Source: Xanthobacteraceae bacterium
Lineage (GTDB): Bacteria; Pseudomonadota; Alphaproteobacteria; Rhizobiales; Xanthobacteraceae
Assembly (NCBI GenBank): GCA_024508855.1
Contig: JANINJ010000045.1
Span: forward strand, 176,079-240,078
DNA: 64,000 bases
Reading direction: 5' to 3'
The position numbers were made by a program, and so were the translations under genes. The notes beneath the pieces were generated by a model. The model saw only the letters and a list, made by a program, of their open reading frames with translations. It ran no database searches and was not told where the DNA came from. This document shows, one piece after another, positions 29,066 through 38,157 of this stretch (within the stretch, counting starts at the first letter, position 1; the number at the start of each line of letters is the position of its first letter).

Positions 29066-29147
29066 ACGACATAATTCCCGTCATCACCGATGACCAGACG
29101 GCTTCGCCTCCGGAAACGAGGTGGGCGAAGCGCAAAGGAGATTTGCC

Positions 29148-29849
29148 ATGAGCAATGCACCGCTGATGCCGAAGGCGACCGCCGTGTGGCTCGTCGATAA
29201 TACCGCGCTGTCGTTCGACCAGGTCGCCGATTTCACCAAGATGCATCCGCTGGAAGTGCGCGCCATCGCCGACGGCGATGCGGCCCAGGGCATCAAGGGC
29301 ATGGACCCGATTTCGACCGGCCAGCTCACCCGCGACGAAATCGAGCGCGGCGAGAAGGACCCGAACTACCGGCTCAAGCTCAGCGAGAGCAAGGTGGTGC
29401 TGCCGGAAGCCAAGAAGAAGAAAGGCCCGCGCTACACCCCGGTGTCGCGCCGTCACGAGCGGCCGAGCGCCATCCTCTGGCTGGTGCGCAACCATCCCGA
29501 GTTGAAGGACAGCCAGATCATGCGGCTGGTCGGCACCACCAAGACCACCATCGCCTCGATCCGCGACCGTACCCACTGGAACGCCTCGACCCTGACCCCG
29601 ATGGACCCGGTGACGCTCGGCCTCTGCTCGCAGATCGAGCTCGATTTCGAAGTACAGCGCGCCGCCAAGGAAAAGCCGACCGACCCCGGCTACGGCGGCG
29701 CCACGCTGCTGCCGGCCTCGGAAACCACCCGCAAGGATGCCGAATTCGAGCCCGGCGAGAAACACGGCGACGACCTCAACGTCGATGCGGTGTTCGCCAA
29801 GCTGAAAACCATCGGCGGCAAGAAGCACGACGACGAGGACGACGAGTAA
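29148..29849 (+). CDS. trcR: Cell-cycle transcriptional regulator TrcR (DUF1013)
   Basis: 233 residues from the ATG at 29148 with AAAGGAG 7 bases before. The sequence is that of the DUF1013/TrcR family, confined to alphaproteobacteria: MPKATAVWLVDNTALSFDQVADF, HPLEVRAIADGDAAQGIKGMDP, RHERPSAILWLVRNHPELKD and a helix-turn-helix-like TTKTTIASIRDRTHWN. The C-terminal tail is acidic (KKHDDEDDE). In Caulobacter, TrcR associates with RNA polymerase at many promoters. Divergent from ispH. Confidence 0.93.
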   Translation: MSNAPLMPKATAVWLVDNTALSFDQVADFTKMHPLEVRAIADGDAAQGIKGMDPISTGQLTRDEIERGEKDPNYRLKLSESKVVLPEAKKKKGPRYTPVSRRHERPSAILWLVRNHPELKDSQIMRLVGTTKTTIASIRDRTHWNASTLTPMDPVTLGLCSQIELDFEVQRAAKEKPTDPGYGGATLLPASETTRKDAEFEPGEKHGDDLNVDAVFAKLKTIGGKKHDDEDDE

Positions 29850-29885
29850 GGCGCCTGACGTTCAACAACGCAGCACTATTTATTG

Positions 29886-29970
29886 GTCATGGCCGGGCTC
29901 GTCCCGGCCATCTACGTTCTTGTCTCGATGCGAAGAATACGTGGATGGCCGGGACAAGCCCGGCCATGAC
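29886..29970. repeat. Intergenic palindromic repeat (GTCATGGCCGGGCTCGTCCCGGCC family), copy 1
   Basis: A near-perfect long inverted repeat. GGTCATGGCCGGGCTCGTC and the matching GACAAGCCCGGCCATGACG bracket a centre with TACGTTCTTGTC / GAATACGTGGATGG. The same outer arms occur at 35449-35533. It lies after trcR and may act as an RNA hairpin or protein-binding REP site. Confidence 0.8.
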
Positions 29971-30060
29971 GAAAGAATACTCTGATTTTCTTGCGGCCGA
30001 TGATTTGACACGCGATCCGGGCTAGGCTCGGGAACACGCCAACGAATACCGGTCCGCGCC

Positions 30061-30498
30061 ATGTCCCGTTTACCGTTGTCCCGCGCACTCTTGCCGACTG
30101 CCACCGCGCTCGTCGCGTTCGTGTCATCCGCCGCCGCTGCGCAACCGGCGCCGGTCGGATTCCAGTCGCCCTCGAAAAATATCGCCTGCCAGTTGTTCTC
30201 GATCGACAACCGGGATTGGCTTCGCTGCGACATCGCGGAGATGGCGACGGCGCCGAAGCGGCCGGCGGATTGCGATCTGGATTGGGGGCACGCCTTCGAA
30301 ATTTCCGCACGCGGCGAGAACGCGGCCCGCATCTGCTACGGCGACACCGTGATCGATCCCGCCCTGCCCGTGCTCGGCTACGGCGAGATCTGGCAGCGCA
30401 AGGGGCTCACCTGCACCTCCGATCAGGCCGGCGTGACCTGCTTCAATGCCGACCGGCATGGCTTTTCGCTGTCGCGCGGCAAGCAGGATCTGTTCTGA
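30061..30498 (+). CDS. Exported DUF6636-like hypothetical protein
   Basis: 145 residues. A signal peptide covers about 1-28 (LLPTATALVAFVSSAAAAQ). The mature part resembles small exported proteins of the DUF6636 type: GFQSPSKNIACQLF, LRCDIAEM, DCDLDWGHAFEISARGENAARICYGDT, LGYGEIWQRKGLTCTSDQAGVTCFN and the end GHGF-like HGFSLSRGKQDLF. Paired cysteines suggest disulfides outside the cytoplasm. No function is known. Confidence 0.85.
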   Translation: MSRLPLSRALLPTATALVAFVSSAAAAQPAPVGFQSPSKNIACQLFSIDNRDWLRCDIAEMATAPKRPADCDLDWGHAFEISARGENAARICYGDTVIDPALPVLGYGEIWQRKGLTCTSDQAGVTCFNADRHGFSLSRGKQDLF

Positions 30499-30572
30499 CG
30501 CCTTCAAAAGGCCCGCAAGTTCGCAGCACATCGCAACATCGCGTGAGTCATCCTGAGGGGCAGACCGATCCC

Positions 30573-31211
30573 ATGAAGCGCCCGGCGCCAAAAACCCTGC
30601 ATCGCTATACCAATCTTGCGGCCACGATTCACATGCTGCGCAGCCGCACCATCACGCTGCTGAATCCCGGCACGTGGGACGACAGGAACGACGCCTACTT
30701 CATGGCGGAGTACAAGCGCCTCCAGAAGCTGAAAACGCTGCTGGCACTGTGTTTCGCGGATGTTCAGGAGACCTATCATCACTGGCGCGTATTCTCCTAC
30801 GGCACCGACGGCGCGCGCATCGAGTTCGACCGCAACAAGCTGCTCGCGACCGTCGCCACCGACCATCACGTCACCGCACGCGCCGTTCAATACCGCAAGA
30901 TTGCGGAATTGAACGACGACGTTGCGCTCAACGTCGACGACCTGCCCTTTCTCAAACGCGATCCGTTTCGCCACGAGAACGAATTCCGCATCATCTTCGC
31001 CGACAGGCAGAACACCTCGACCGCACGGGACATCGCCATCGACATCGGCTGCATCCGGCGCATCACGCTCAGCCCCTGGATGGCGCGGCCGCTCGCCGAT
31101 TCCGTCATCGCGTCGCTGAAGGAAATCGAAGGATGCGAACACCTGCGCGTCTATCGCTCGACGCTGATCGACAATGAGAAGTGGCAAAGCCTGGCGTCGC
31201 ACGCGCGCTAG
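30573..31211 (+). CDS. DUF2971 family protein
   Basis: 212 residues from the ATG at 30573 behind GAGGGG; the frame stays open back to 30216 but that part is the shadow of the preceding gene. DUF2971 pattern: LHRYTNLAATIHMLRSRTITLLNPGTWDDRNDAYF, LCFADVQETYHHWRVFSYGTDGARIEF and FRHENEFRIIF. The family is cytosolic, found widely and of unknown role, in some genomes near defence or stress genes. Here it follows the exported protein by 74 bases and converges on glpK. Confidence 0.85.
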   Translation: MKRPAPKTLHRYTNLAATIHMLRSRTITLLNPGTWDDRNDAYFMAEYKRLQKLKTLLALCFADVQETYHHWRVFSYGTDGARIEFDRNKLLATVATDHHVTARAVQYRKIAELNDDVALNVDDLPFLKRDPFRHENEFRIIFADRQNTSTARDIAIDIGCIRRITLSPWMARPLADSVIASLKEIEGCEHLRVYRSTLIDNEKWQSLASHAR

Positions 31212-31225
31212 ATGGACTCACTCCG

Positions 31226-32731
31226 CTATTCCCCCGGATCACTCGCCAGCAACCCCTTCACCGCAAGACCCCAGCCTTTCAGTTTACGCGTGCGGGTCGC
31301 TGCGCTCATGTTCGGCTTGAAGCGATGTTCGAGCCGCCAGTTGTCGGCAAACTTTGAGGGCTCCGGATAGACACCGGCGCTTAAGCCCGCGAGATAGGCC
31401 GCGCCGAGCGCCGTGGTCTCCTGAATCATCGGGCGATCCACGGGCGCGTCGAGCAGGTCGGCGAGCCGCTGCATGGTCCAGTCCGATGCCGTCATACCGC
31501 CATCGACGCGCAGCACCGTGTTGGCAGCCTTGGCCTCGGGCCAGTCGGCGCGCATCGCCGCCCACAGGTCATGGGTCTGATAACAAACGCTCTCCAGCGC
31601 GGCGTGCGCGATCTCGGCCGGGCCGGTATTGCGGGTCAGCCCGAACAGGCCGCCACGCACCCGCGGATTCCAGTACGGCGCGCCCATGCCGACAAAGGCG
31701 GGCACCAGATACACCGATTGCGTCGGATCGGATTGATCGGCCAGCGGGCCGGTCTCGGCCGCGGTCTTGATCATCTTCATGCCGTCGCGCAGCCACTGCA
31801 CCGAGGAGCCGGCGACGAAGATCGAACCTTCCAGCGCGTAGGTGCGCTTGCCGCCGAGCTGATAGGCAATGGTGGTCAGCAGCTTGTTGCTGGATTTCAC
31901 CGGCGTGGGGCCGGTATTGAGCAACGCGAAACAGCCGGTGCCGTAAGTCGATTTCATCATGCCGGGCGTGAAACAGGCCTGCCCGACAACCGCCGCCTGC
32001 TGATCGCCGGCGATGCCGCGAATCGCAATCGGCCCGCCGAGCAGATCCGGCACGCTGTCACCGAAATGCGTCGAGGAATCCTTGACCTGCGGCAGCATCG
32101 AACGCGGCACGCGCAGGATCTTCAGCAGCGCATCGTCCCATTCGCCGGTATGAATATTGAACAGCAACGTGCGCGACGCATTGGTCGCATCGGTGACGTG
32201 GACGCGCCCGCCGGTCAGCCGCCACAGCAGATAGGAATCCACGGTGCCGAACAGCAACTCCCCGCGCTCGGCCCGCGCCCGCGCGCCGGGCACGTGATCG
32301 AGAATCCATGCAACCTTGGTGCCGGAGAAATACGGATCGACGATGAGGCCGGTGCGTTCGGAAATTTCCGGTTCAGCGCCATCGGCCTTCAATTGCGCAC
32401 AGATTTCCGCGGTGCGACGATCCTGCCAGACGATGGCGCGATGCACCGCCTGTCCGGTGGCGCGGTCCCACACCACCGTGGTCTCGCGCTGGTTGGTGAT
32501 GCCGATCGCGGCGATATCGCGCGCCCCGACGCCCGCTTTCTGCATCGCCTCGCGGCAGGTGGCGAGCGTCGAATTCCAGATATCGTCGGGCTCATGCTCG
32601 ACCCAGCCCGACGCCGGGAAATGCTGTGGAAACTCCTGCTGGGCCTGGGCCGCGATCGATATATCGGCACGGAAGACGATGGCACGCGACGAGGTGGTGC
32701 CTTGATCGATGGCGAGGACGTAAGACGACAT
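31226..32731 (-). CDS. glpK: Glycerol kinase
   Basis: 501 residues from the ATG at 32729-32731 ([20 protein letters not shown]), almost the same length as E. coli GlpK. The FGGY-kinase signature regions are complete: DQGTTSSR at 9-16, [56 protein letters not shown] and [19 protein letters not shown]. It phosphorylates glycerol to glycerol 3-phosphate. No glpF or glpD is adjacent. Confidence 0.97.
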   Translation of the reverse strand: MSSYVLAIDQGTTSSRAIVFRADISIAAQAQQEFPQHFPASGWVEHEPDDIWNSTLATCREAMQKAGVGARDIAAIGITNQRETTVVWDRATGQAVHRAIVWQDRRTAEICAQLKADGAEPEISERTGLIVDPYFSGTKVAWILDHVPGARARAERGELLFGTVDSYLLWRLTGGRVHVTDATNASRTLLFNIHTGEWDDALLKILRVPRSMLPQVKDSSTHFGDSVPDLLGGPIAIRGIAGDQQAAVVGQACFTPGMMKSTYGTGCFALLNTGPTPVKSSNKLLTTIAYQLGGKRTYALEGSIFVAGSSVQWLRDGMKMIKTAAETGPLADQSDPTQSVYLVPAFVGMGAPYWNPRVRGGLFGLTRNTGPAEIAHAALESVCYQTHDLWAAMRADWPEAKAANTVLRVDGGMTASDWTMQRLADLLDAPVDRPMIQETTALGAAYLAGLSAGVYPEPSKFADNWRLEHRFKPNMSAATRTRKLKGWGLAVKGLLASDPGE

Positions 32732-32902
32732 GCGGCGTTTCCGGGTTGGATTCGAGGTTGAGCGCAGGCAACCGGATTGCGTGACGAAGGTCAATATGCC
32801 GCGCTCGCGCCTGAAAACGGCCCAACCCGGGTCACCCTTGCCGGGAACGATCCGGCCAATTCCTGTTTATCTTTCAGCACTCAATAACCGGGAGGTTCTT
32901 CT

Positions 32903-33292
32903 ATGGCACTGGCAAAGATCATCCTGGCAGGATCCATGCTCACCGCGATCAGTTCGGTTGCGCTGGGCCAGGGGACGCAGCCGATCAAGGAAGCGCCGCC
33001 CCCTGCACCCGGGACGCAGACCGGTCTGGTGACCGTCGTCAACCGGCTGGACGGAACTGTCATAGTAGAACCGACCAAAGACAGCGCCAATAGCGCGAAT
33101 CCGAATGCCGCTGCAGCCGAAGCCGCCGCCGAGAAGGCCGCGGCCCAAAAGGCCGCTGCAGCGGAAGCATCTGCCGAACATTTGAAAATCAAGCGCGATC
33201 TGATCGACGGCGTACATGCCGGCGACAAGATCAAGTTCTCCGTCAGCGATTCCAACGGCGCCAAGACCATCACCAAGATCGACGTGCAGTGA
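32903..33292 (+). CDS. Exported small protein, possible CusF-like fold split by an Ala/Glu-rich insert
   Basis: 129 residues; GGGAGG lies 7 bases before the ATG. The signal peptide is about 1-22. Residues about 40-60 (TGLVTVVNRLDGTVIVEP) and about 92-129 (LKIKRDLIDGVHAGDKIKFSVSDSNGAKTITKIDV) resemble the two halves of the CusF-type periplasmic metal-binding barrel. They are separated by a low-complexity Ala/Glu/Lys stretch (about 65-91), probably a helix. CusF metal ligands (His, Met, Met) are not evident. The relationship is tentative; function unknown. Confidence 0.75.
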   Translation: MALAKIILAGSMLTAISSVALGQGTQPIKEAPPPAPGTQTGLVTVVNRLDGTVIVEPTKDSANSANPNAAAAEAAAEKAAAQKAAAAEASAEHLKIKRDLIDGVHAGDKIKFSVSDSNGAKTITKIDVQ

Positions 33293-33356
33293 TCTTTAGC
33301 TCGCGTCACGCGATGCGCCTGAGCTTCCGGCGCGTTGTCAAGATTGCCGACCAGTA

Positions 33357-33386
33357 CCATGCGGCCGAGAGGTCGCATGGCCGTTT
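33357..33386 (+). terminator. Candidate terminator after the CusF-like gene
   Basis: CCATGCG (33357-33363) and CGCATGG (33374-33380) form a perfect 7-bp stem with a 10-base loop, followed by CCGTTTTCG. It lies between the CusF-like gene and the DJ-1-like gene. Confidence 0.5.
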
Positions 33387-33471
33387 TCGTTGGCTTTATG
33401 TCATTTCGGAAGCGGAGCCCGCGCAGTAAAATTCCACACACACACAGCGAATGTTATCGAGGCGAACACGC

Positions 33472-34620
33472 ATGACGTGGCGACTTGTGGTGTGGAGTGG
33501 GTTTGGCGTTCTCGTGCTCGCGGCCGCGGTCGGCGCGGCCTGGATTTTCTCGCTTCCGCCAGCCGCCGCCGTTCAAGCGCCACCGACGATCGCGCAAGAC
33601 GAAGAAGAAGCCACGATTGCAGCGCTGAAACCACCGAAACGCCAGCGTCCCGTGATTGCCATCATCGGCATCAACGACGCCACCGAGACCACCGACTATC
33701 TGATGCCCTACGGTATCCTTAAACGCGCCGACATCGCCGATGTGCTGCTGCTCGCAACCAATTCCGGACGTGTCACTCTGTTTCCGGCACTGGCCGTCGA
33801 CCCGCAGGCGACGATTGCGGAGTTCGATGCGCAACATCCGGAAGGCGCCGATTACGTCATCGTCCCCGCCATGAGCCGCGACGACGATCCGGCAGCCCAG
33901 CAATGGATCAGGGATCAGGCGGCAAAGGGCGCGATCATCGTCGGCGTCTGCGCCGGTGCGAAGGTTGTCGGCAATGCCGGTTTGCTGGACGGCCGGCGGG
34001 CCACGACCCATTGGTATTATCTCAAGGAGTTGCGGAAGAAGCATCCGTCGATCCGCTATGTGGCGGACCGGCGGCTGGTGGTCGATCGCTCCGTTGCGAC
34101 GACGACGGGAATCTCGGCCTCCATGCCGATGTCGCTGACCCTGATCGAGGCCATCGCCGGTCGTGAGAAGGCCGAAGCCGTCGGCCGGAATCTCGGCCTC
34201 CCGCAATGGGATACGCGCCACAATAGCCGAGCGTTTCAGTTCACGCGGCCGTTCGCGCTGACCGCGATCCGCAACACGATGGCGTTCTGGAGTCGGGAAC
34301 AGCTTGGCATCGAGTTGGTGCCCGGCGTCGATGAAGTATCGCTTGCGCTGGTCGCAGACGCCTGGACGCGGACCTATCGTTCGCGCGCCGTCACCTTCGC
34401 CGCCACCTCAAAGCCGCAGCAGTCCCGCAACGGCCTGCGCATTTATCCCGACCAGATTGCTGCGAACTGGCCCGCTTCGCAGCAACTATCGGCTATCGAT
34501 GGGCGTCCGGCCGAGGCACTGGATCAGACGCTCCGCAGCATCGAGAAACGCTACGGAGTTCGGACCGCCGACTTCGTCGCGATGCAACTCGAATATCCCA
34601 GGAACGAAGCGCCGCAATAA
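33472..34620 (+). CDS. Membrane-anchored DJ-1/PfpI family protein
   Basis: 382 residues from the ATG at 33472 (GAGG upstream); an ATG at 33451 is an alternative. An N-terminal membrane helix (about 5-26, LVVWSGFGVLVLAAAVGAAWIF) is followed by a Pro/Gln-rich linker. A class I glutamine-amidotransferase-like domain (about 60-240) has the nucleophile elbow IVGVCAGAKVVGNAGLLDGRRATTHWY. The C-terminal roughly 130 residues have no clear match. DJ-1-like domains in this form are usually sensors or chaperone-like; the membrane tether outside the cytoplasm is unusual. Convergent with the SDR at 34641, 20 bases apart. Confidence 0.85.
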   Translation: MTWRLVVWSGFGVLVLAAAVGAAWIFSLPPAAAVQAPPTIAQDEEEATIAALKPPKRQRPVIAIIGINDATETTDYLMPYGILKRADIADVLLLATNSGRVTLFPALAVDPQATIAEFDAQHPEGADYVIVPAMSRDDDPAAQQWIRDQAAKGAIIVGVCAGAKVVGNAGLLDGRRATTHWYYLKELRKKHPSIRYVADRRLVVDRSVATTTGISASMPMSLTLIEAIAGREKAEAVGRNLGLPQWDTRHNSRAFQFTRPFALTAIRNTMAFWSREQLGIELVPGVDEVSLALVADAWTRTYRSRAVTFAATSKPQQSRNGLRIYPDQIAANWPASQQLSAIDGRPAEALDQTLRSIEKRYGVRTADFVAMQLEYPRNEAPQ

Positions 34621-34640
34621 CGCCGTCGTCGTGCCGGCCG

Positions 34641-35414
34641 CTACACCGAAGCGGTGGTGACGCCGCCGTCGATCACGATGGTCTGACCGGTCATGAAGGT
34701 CGAGGCGTCTGAGCCGAGATAGGCCACGGCGCCGGCGATCTCATGCGGCTCGCCGATGCGCCGCAGCGGCGTGGTCGCGGTGCGCCGCTTGAGATTGGCT
34801 TCGTCCTCCCACAGGGCGCGGGCGAAATCGGTCTTCACCAACCCCGGCGCAATCGCGTTGACGCGGACACCTTTCGGTCCCCACTCGCCGGCGAGACTGC
34901 GGCACAGCGCAAAGTCCGCCGCCTTGGAGATGCCGTAGGCGCCGATCACCGTCGAGCCGCGCAGGCCGCCAATCGACGAGATGATGACCACCGAGCCGCC
35001 GCCGCGCTCCGCCATCTGCGGAATCGCAAGCGAACAAAGCCAGATGTTGCTCTTGACGTTGGAGCCCATGATCTTGTCGAAGGCTTCGTCGGTGATGTCG
35101 AGCAGCGGCCCGTAATAGGGATTCACCGCCGCGTTGCAGACCAGGATATCGATCTTGCCGTAATGCTTGGTCGATCCCGCGATCAGCGCCTCGACCTCGT
35201 TGCGCCGCGCGATGTTGCAGGCGATGACATGCGCATCGCCGCCATCCTTGCGGATGCCCTCGGCCACCGCCTCGCAGGCATCGGCCTTGCGACTCGATAC
35301 CACCACCTTCGCGCCCAGCTTCGCCAGCAATTCAGCAGACGCGCGGCCGATGCCGCGGCTCGAGCCGGTGACGACGGCGACCTTGCCGGTGAGATCGAAC
35401 GGGGTGTTCTGCAT
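34641..35414 (-). CDS. SDR-family oxidoreductase, last gene of the pim cluster
   Basis: 257 residues from the ATG at 35412-35414; the frame continues upstream only through a dispersed repeat. Classical SDR: cofactor motif TGSSRGIGRASAE, NAAV, catalytic Ser in IISSIGG, Tyr-Lys in YGISKAA and the C-terminal GEPHEIAGAVAYLGSDASTFMTGQTIVIDGG. It probably reduces or oxidises a 3-hydroxy/3-keto acyl group. It is on the strand of the pim operon, 166 bases after the pimD stop, with a palindromic repeat between, so co-transcription is likely but not certain. Confidence 0.9.
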   Translation of the reverse strand: MQNTPFDLTGKVAVVTGSSRGIGRASAELLAKLGAKVVVSSRKADACEAVAEGIRKDGGDAHVIACNIARRNEVEALIAGSTKHYGKIDILVCNAAVNPYYGPLLDITDEAFDKIMGSNVKSNIWLCSLAIPQMAERGGGSVVIISSIGGLRGSTVIGAYGISKAADFALCRSLAGEWGPKGVRVNAIAPGLVKTDFARALWEDEANLKRRTATTPLRRIGEPHEIAGAVAYLGSDASTFMTGQTIVIDGGVTTASV

Positions 35415-35448
35415 GGGGCGTTTCCTGTTGTTGGCCGCATATCCATTG

Positions 35449-35533
35449 TCATGGCCGGGCTCGTCCCGGCCATCCACGTCTTTTCGCGGCAAGACTGTTA
35501 AGACGTGGATGCCCGGCACGAGGCCGGGCATGA
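35449..35533. repeat. Intergenic palindromic repeat (GTCATGGCCGGGCTCGTCCCGGCC family), copy 2
   Basis: Outer arms TGTCATGGCCGGGCTCGTCC and CACGAGGCCGGGCATGACG, with inner arms CCATCCACGTCTT and AAGACGTGGATG, form a long hairpin. The left half is nearly identical to the element at 29886-29970. It sits between pimD and the SDR gene, where a transcript hairpin could change the level of the distal gene. Confidence 0.8.
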
Positions 35534-35580
35534 CGATCGAGAGTGATTGCGAGCGCAGGATGCTCGCACGGTTGCAAGAC

Positions 35581-36723
35581 TTAAATCAGCCCGCTGCCGT
35601 CGGCGACGCGCTGCAGGTGATAATCGGTATCGCCAAACGTGTTCTCGATGATCGACAGCCGCTTGAAGTAGTGGCCGATCGAGGCCTCCATGGTCATGCC
35701 GATGCCGCCGTGCAGCTGGATCGACTGCTGACCGACGAATTTCGACGACTTGCCGACCTGCACCTTGGCAGCCGCCACCGAGGTCGCGCGCTCCTTGGCG
35801 TTATCGAAGTCGCCCGCCATGGTTGCCAGCATCGCCATGCTGCGCGCCTGCTCCAGCATCACGAACATATCGGACGCACGGTGCTGCAAGGTCTGGAAGC
35901 TGCCGATCGGCACACCGAACTGCTTGCGGGTCTTGAGGTACTCCACTGTGAGCTTGAGCGATTCATCCATCGCGCCGACCGCTTCGGCGCACATGGCGAT
36001 GCGCGCGTCGTCGACCACCTGCTCGATCAGTGGCAAACCGTTTTCGGGATCGCCGATCGCCGCATCCGCGCCGACTTCGACGCCGGTGAAGGTGATATCG
36101 GCGGCATGCATGCCGTCCTGGGTCGGATAACCCTTGACGCTGACGCCCTTGGCATCGCGCGGCACCAGGAACACGCCGATGCCGTTGCGGTCGGTCTGTG
36201 CGCCCTTGGTGCGGGCAGTCACCACCAGCGTATCGGCCGCCTCGCCGTTGAGCACGACGAACTTCTCGCCGTCGATGACCCAGCCATCGCCCTTCTTCTT
36301 GGCGGTGGTCGAGACGTCGCCGAGGTCGTAGCGCGAATTCTTCTCGAGCTGTGCGAACGCCAGCGTCTTGCTGCCGTCGATGATGCCGGGAATGTGGGCT
36401 GCTTTCTGCGCCGCCGAGCCGCCACGGCGCAGGAAGCCGCCACCGAGCACCACAGTTGCGAGATAGGGTTCGAGCACCAGCGCGCGGCCGAGCGCTTCCA
36501 TCACGATCATGGTTTCGACGGCACCGGCGCCGAAACCGCCATCCTCTTCGGAGAACGGCAAGCCGAGCAGGCCCTGCTCCGCCAGCTTGCCCCACACCGC
36601 CTTGCTCCAGCCGCCCTTCTCCGCACCGTATTTCTTACGCTGGTCGAAGTCGTAGGAATTCTTCAGAAGGCCGTCGACGCTTTCCTTGAGAAGCCGCTGC
36701 TCCTCGGACAAATCAAAATCCAT
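35581..36723 (-). CDS. pimD: Acyl-CoA dehydrogenase, PimD-type small subunit
   Basis: 380 residues, normal length. Acyl-CoA dehydrogenase fold: MDFDLSEEQRLLKESVDGLL, LGLPFSEEDGGFGAGAVETMIVMEALGR, AFAQLEKNSRYDLGD, RKQFGVPIGSFQTLQHRASDMFV and QLHGGIGMTMEASIGHYFKRL. Next to a second, different acyl-CoA dehydrogenase gene (36829-38019) in the same order as pimC-pimD of Rhodopseudomonas. There the pair is thought to form a heteromeric pimeloyl-CoA dehydrogenase that introduces the 2,3 double bond. FAD-dependent, passing electrons to ETF. Confidence 0.88.
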   Translation of the reverse strand: MDFDLSEEQRLLKESVDGLLKNSYDFDQRKKYGAEKGGWSKAVWGKLAEQGLLGLPFSEEDGGFGAGAVETMIVMEALGRALVLEPYLATVVLGGGFLRRGGSAAQKAAHIPGIIDGSKTLAFAQLEKNSRYDLGDVSTTAKKKGDGWVIDGEKFVVLNGEAADTLVVTARTKGAQTDRNGIGVFLVPRDAKGVSVKGYPTQDGMHAADITFTGVEVGADAAIGDPENGLPLIEQVVDDARIAMCAEAVGAMDESLKLTVEYLKTRKQFGVPIGSFQTLQHRASDMFVMLEQARSMAMLATMAGDFDNAKERATSVAAAKVQVGKSSKFVGQQSIQLHGGIGMTMEASIGHYFKRLSIIENTFGDTDYHLQRVADGSGLI

Positions 36724-36828
36724 TTTGCATTCCTCAATAGATCGGAGCGATTTGACGCCCCCTTAAATCCGAACCGGCTGCCATTCCGGGATGCGGTCGT
36801 CGCGCAGGCCCGGAATGACAATGCGGCG

Positions 36829-38019
36829 CTACAGCCCCAACACCGCCTTCGCGATGATGTTGCGCTGGATTTCGTTGGAGCCGCCGTAGATCGAGACCTT
36901 GCGGTAGTTGAAATAGGCCGGCGCGATCTGCGCGGTCCAATCCATCGTCTCGTTGCTGTCGTCGTCGCCATGCACGTCGTAAGGCGCGGCGAACGGGCCG
37001 ATCACATCCATCAGCAATTCGGTGGTGGTCTGCTGGATTTCCGATCCCTTGATCTTCAGAATCGACGATGCCGGATCCGGCTTACCCTTGCCGTGCTTGC
37101 CTTCGTTGGCGACGACGCGCATCTGCGTCAATTCGAGCGCCTTGAGTTCGACCTCGACCGCCGCGAGCTTCTCGCGGAATTTCGGGTCTTCCAGCACCGG
37201 CTTGCCGCCGGATTGCACGCTCGCCGCCAGTTCGCGGATGCGGCGGATACGTTCCTTGGAGGCGCCGACGCGGGCGATGTTGGTGCGTTCGTTGCCGAGC
37301 AGGAATTTGGCGTAATCCCAGCCCTTGTTCTCTTCGCCGACCAGATTCTCCGCCGGCACCTCGACGTCATCGAAGAACACTTCGTTGACTTCGCGGCCGC
37401 CGTCGATGGTGACGATCGGGCGCACGGTGATACCCTTCGACTTCATGTCGATCAGCAGGAACGAGATGCCCTGCTGCTTCTTCGCCGCCGGGTCGGTGCG
37501 CACCAGACAGAAGATCCAGTCGGCGTGCTGCGCCAGCGTGGTCCAGGTCTTCTGGCCGTTGACGATGTACTTGTCGCCCTTGCGCTCGGCCTTGGTCTTG
37601 AGCGAAGCGAGGTCGGATCCCGAACCCGGCTCCGAGAAGCCCTGGCACCACCAGTCTTCGAGATTGGCGATGCGCGGCAGGTAATGCTTCTTCTGCGCCT
37701 CGTTGGCGAAAGTGTAGATCACCGGGCCGACCATGTTGACGCCGAACGGCAGCGGCGGCGGGGCCGGCGTGGCCTGAAGTTCTTCGTTGAAGATGTATTG
37801 CTGCACGGGCGTCCAGCCGGTGCCGCCCCACTCCTTCGGCCAGTGCGTTACCGCCCAGCCCTTCTTGTGCAGGATGCGGGTCCAGTCGACCATGTCCTGC
37901 TTGGTGGTGTGCCGGTTTTCCTGCAGCTTCTTCTTGATCGAGGCAGGCACGTTATCGCGGAAAAAGGCACGGACTTCGTCGCGGAACGCCTGCTCTTCCG
38001 GAGTGAGACTGAGATCCAT
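36829..38019 (-). CDS. pimC: Acyl-CoA dehydrogenase, PimC-type large subunit
   Basis: 396 residues. Family segments: MDLSLTPEEQAFRDEVRAFFRDN, HWPKEWGGTGWTPVQQYIFNEE, FSEPGSGSDLASLKTKAERKGDKYIVNGQKTWTT, FLIDMKSKGITVRPI-like text and VSIYGGSNEIQRNIIAKAVLGL for the FAD-binding C-terminus. Sits between the thiolase (pimB) and the second dehydrogenase (pimD), 105 bases before the latter. It catalyses the alpha,beta-oxidation of a medium-chain (dicarboxyl)acyl-CoA together with PimD; specificity is inferred from operon context. Confidence 0.88.
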   Translation of the reverse strand: MDLSLTPEEQAFRDEVRAFFRDNVPASIKKKLQENRHTTKQDMVDWTRILHKKGWAVTHWPKEWGGTGWTPVQQYIFNEELQATPAPPPLPFGVNMVGPVIYTFANEAQKKHYLPRIANLEDWWCQGFSEPGSGSDLASLKTKAERKGDKYIVNGQKTWTTLAQHADWIFCLVRTDPAAKKQQGISFLLIDMKSKGITVRPIVTIDGGREVNEVFFDDVEVPAENLVGEENKGWDYAKFLLGNERTNIARVGASKERIRRIRELAASVQSGGKPVLEDPKFREKLAAVEVELKALELTQMRVVANEGKHGKGKPDPASSILKIKGSEIQQTTTELLMDVIGPFAAPYDVHGDDDSNETMDWTAQIAPAYFNYRKVSIYGGSNEIQRNIIAKAVLGL

Positions 38020-38050
38020 CGGATGCTCCTTGGGCTATGGTTTTATCGCT

Positions 38051-38157
38051 CCGTCACCCTGAGGTGTTGCCGCAAAGCGGCAACCTCGAAGGGCGACGGC
38101 TGTGGCTGTCATCCTTCGAGGCTCGGGCGATGCCCTCGCACCTCAGGATGACGGTCG
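38051..38157. repeat. Intergenic palindromic repeat (CATCCTGAGGTGCGAG family), copy 2
   Basis: Two nested inverted repeats: CCGTCACCCTGAGGTTGCC-like ... GGCAACCTCGAAGGGCGACGG, then GTCATCCTTCGAGG ... CCTCAGGATGACGG. It shares CCTTCGAGG and CCTCAGGATGACG with the element at 26378-26484. It fills the space between pimB and pimC. Confidence 0.78.

Noticed and set aside
35167-38151. 994-codon open frame on the plus strand
   Set aside because: It is exactly antisense to pimD and pimC and part of the SDR. Its translation is rich in His, Arg, Leu and Asp with no family match, a usual artefact of GC-rich codon bias.
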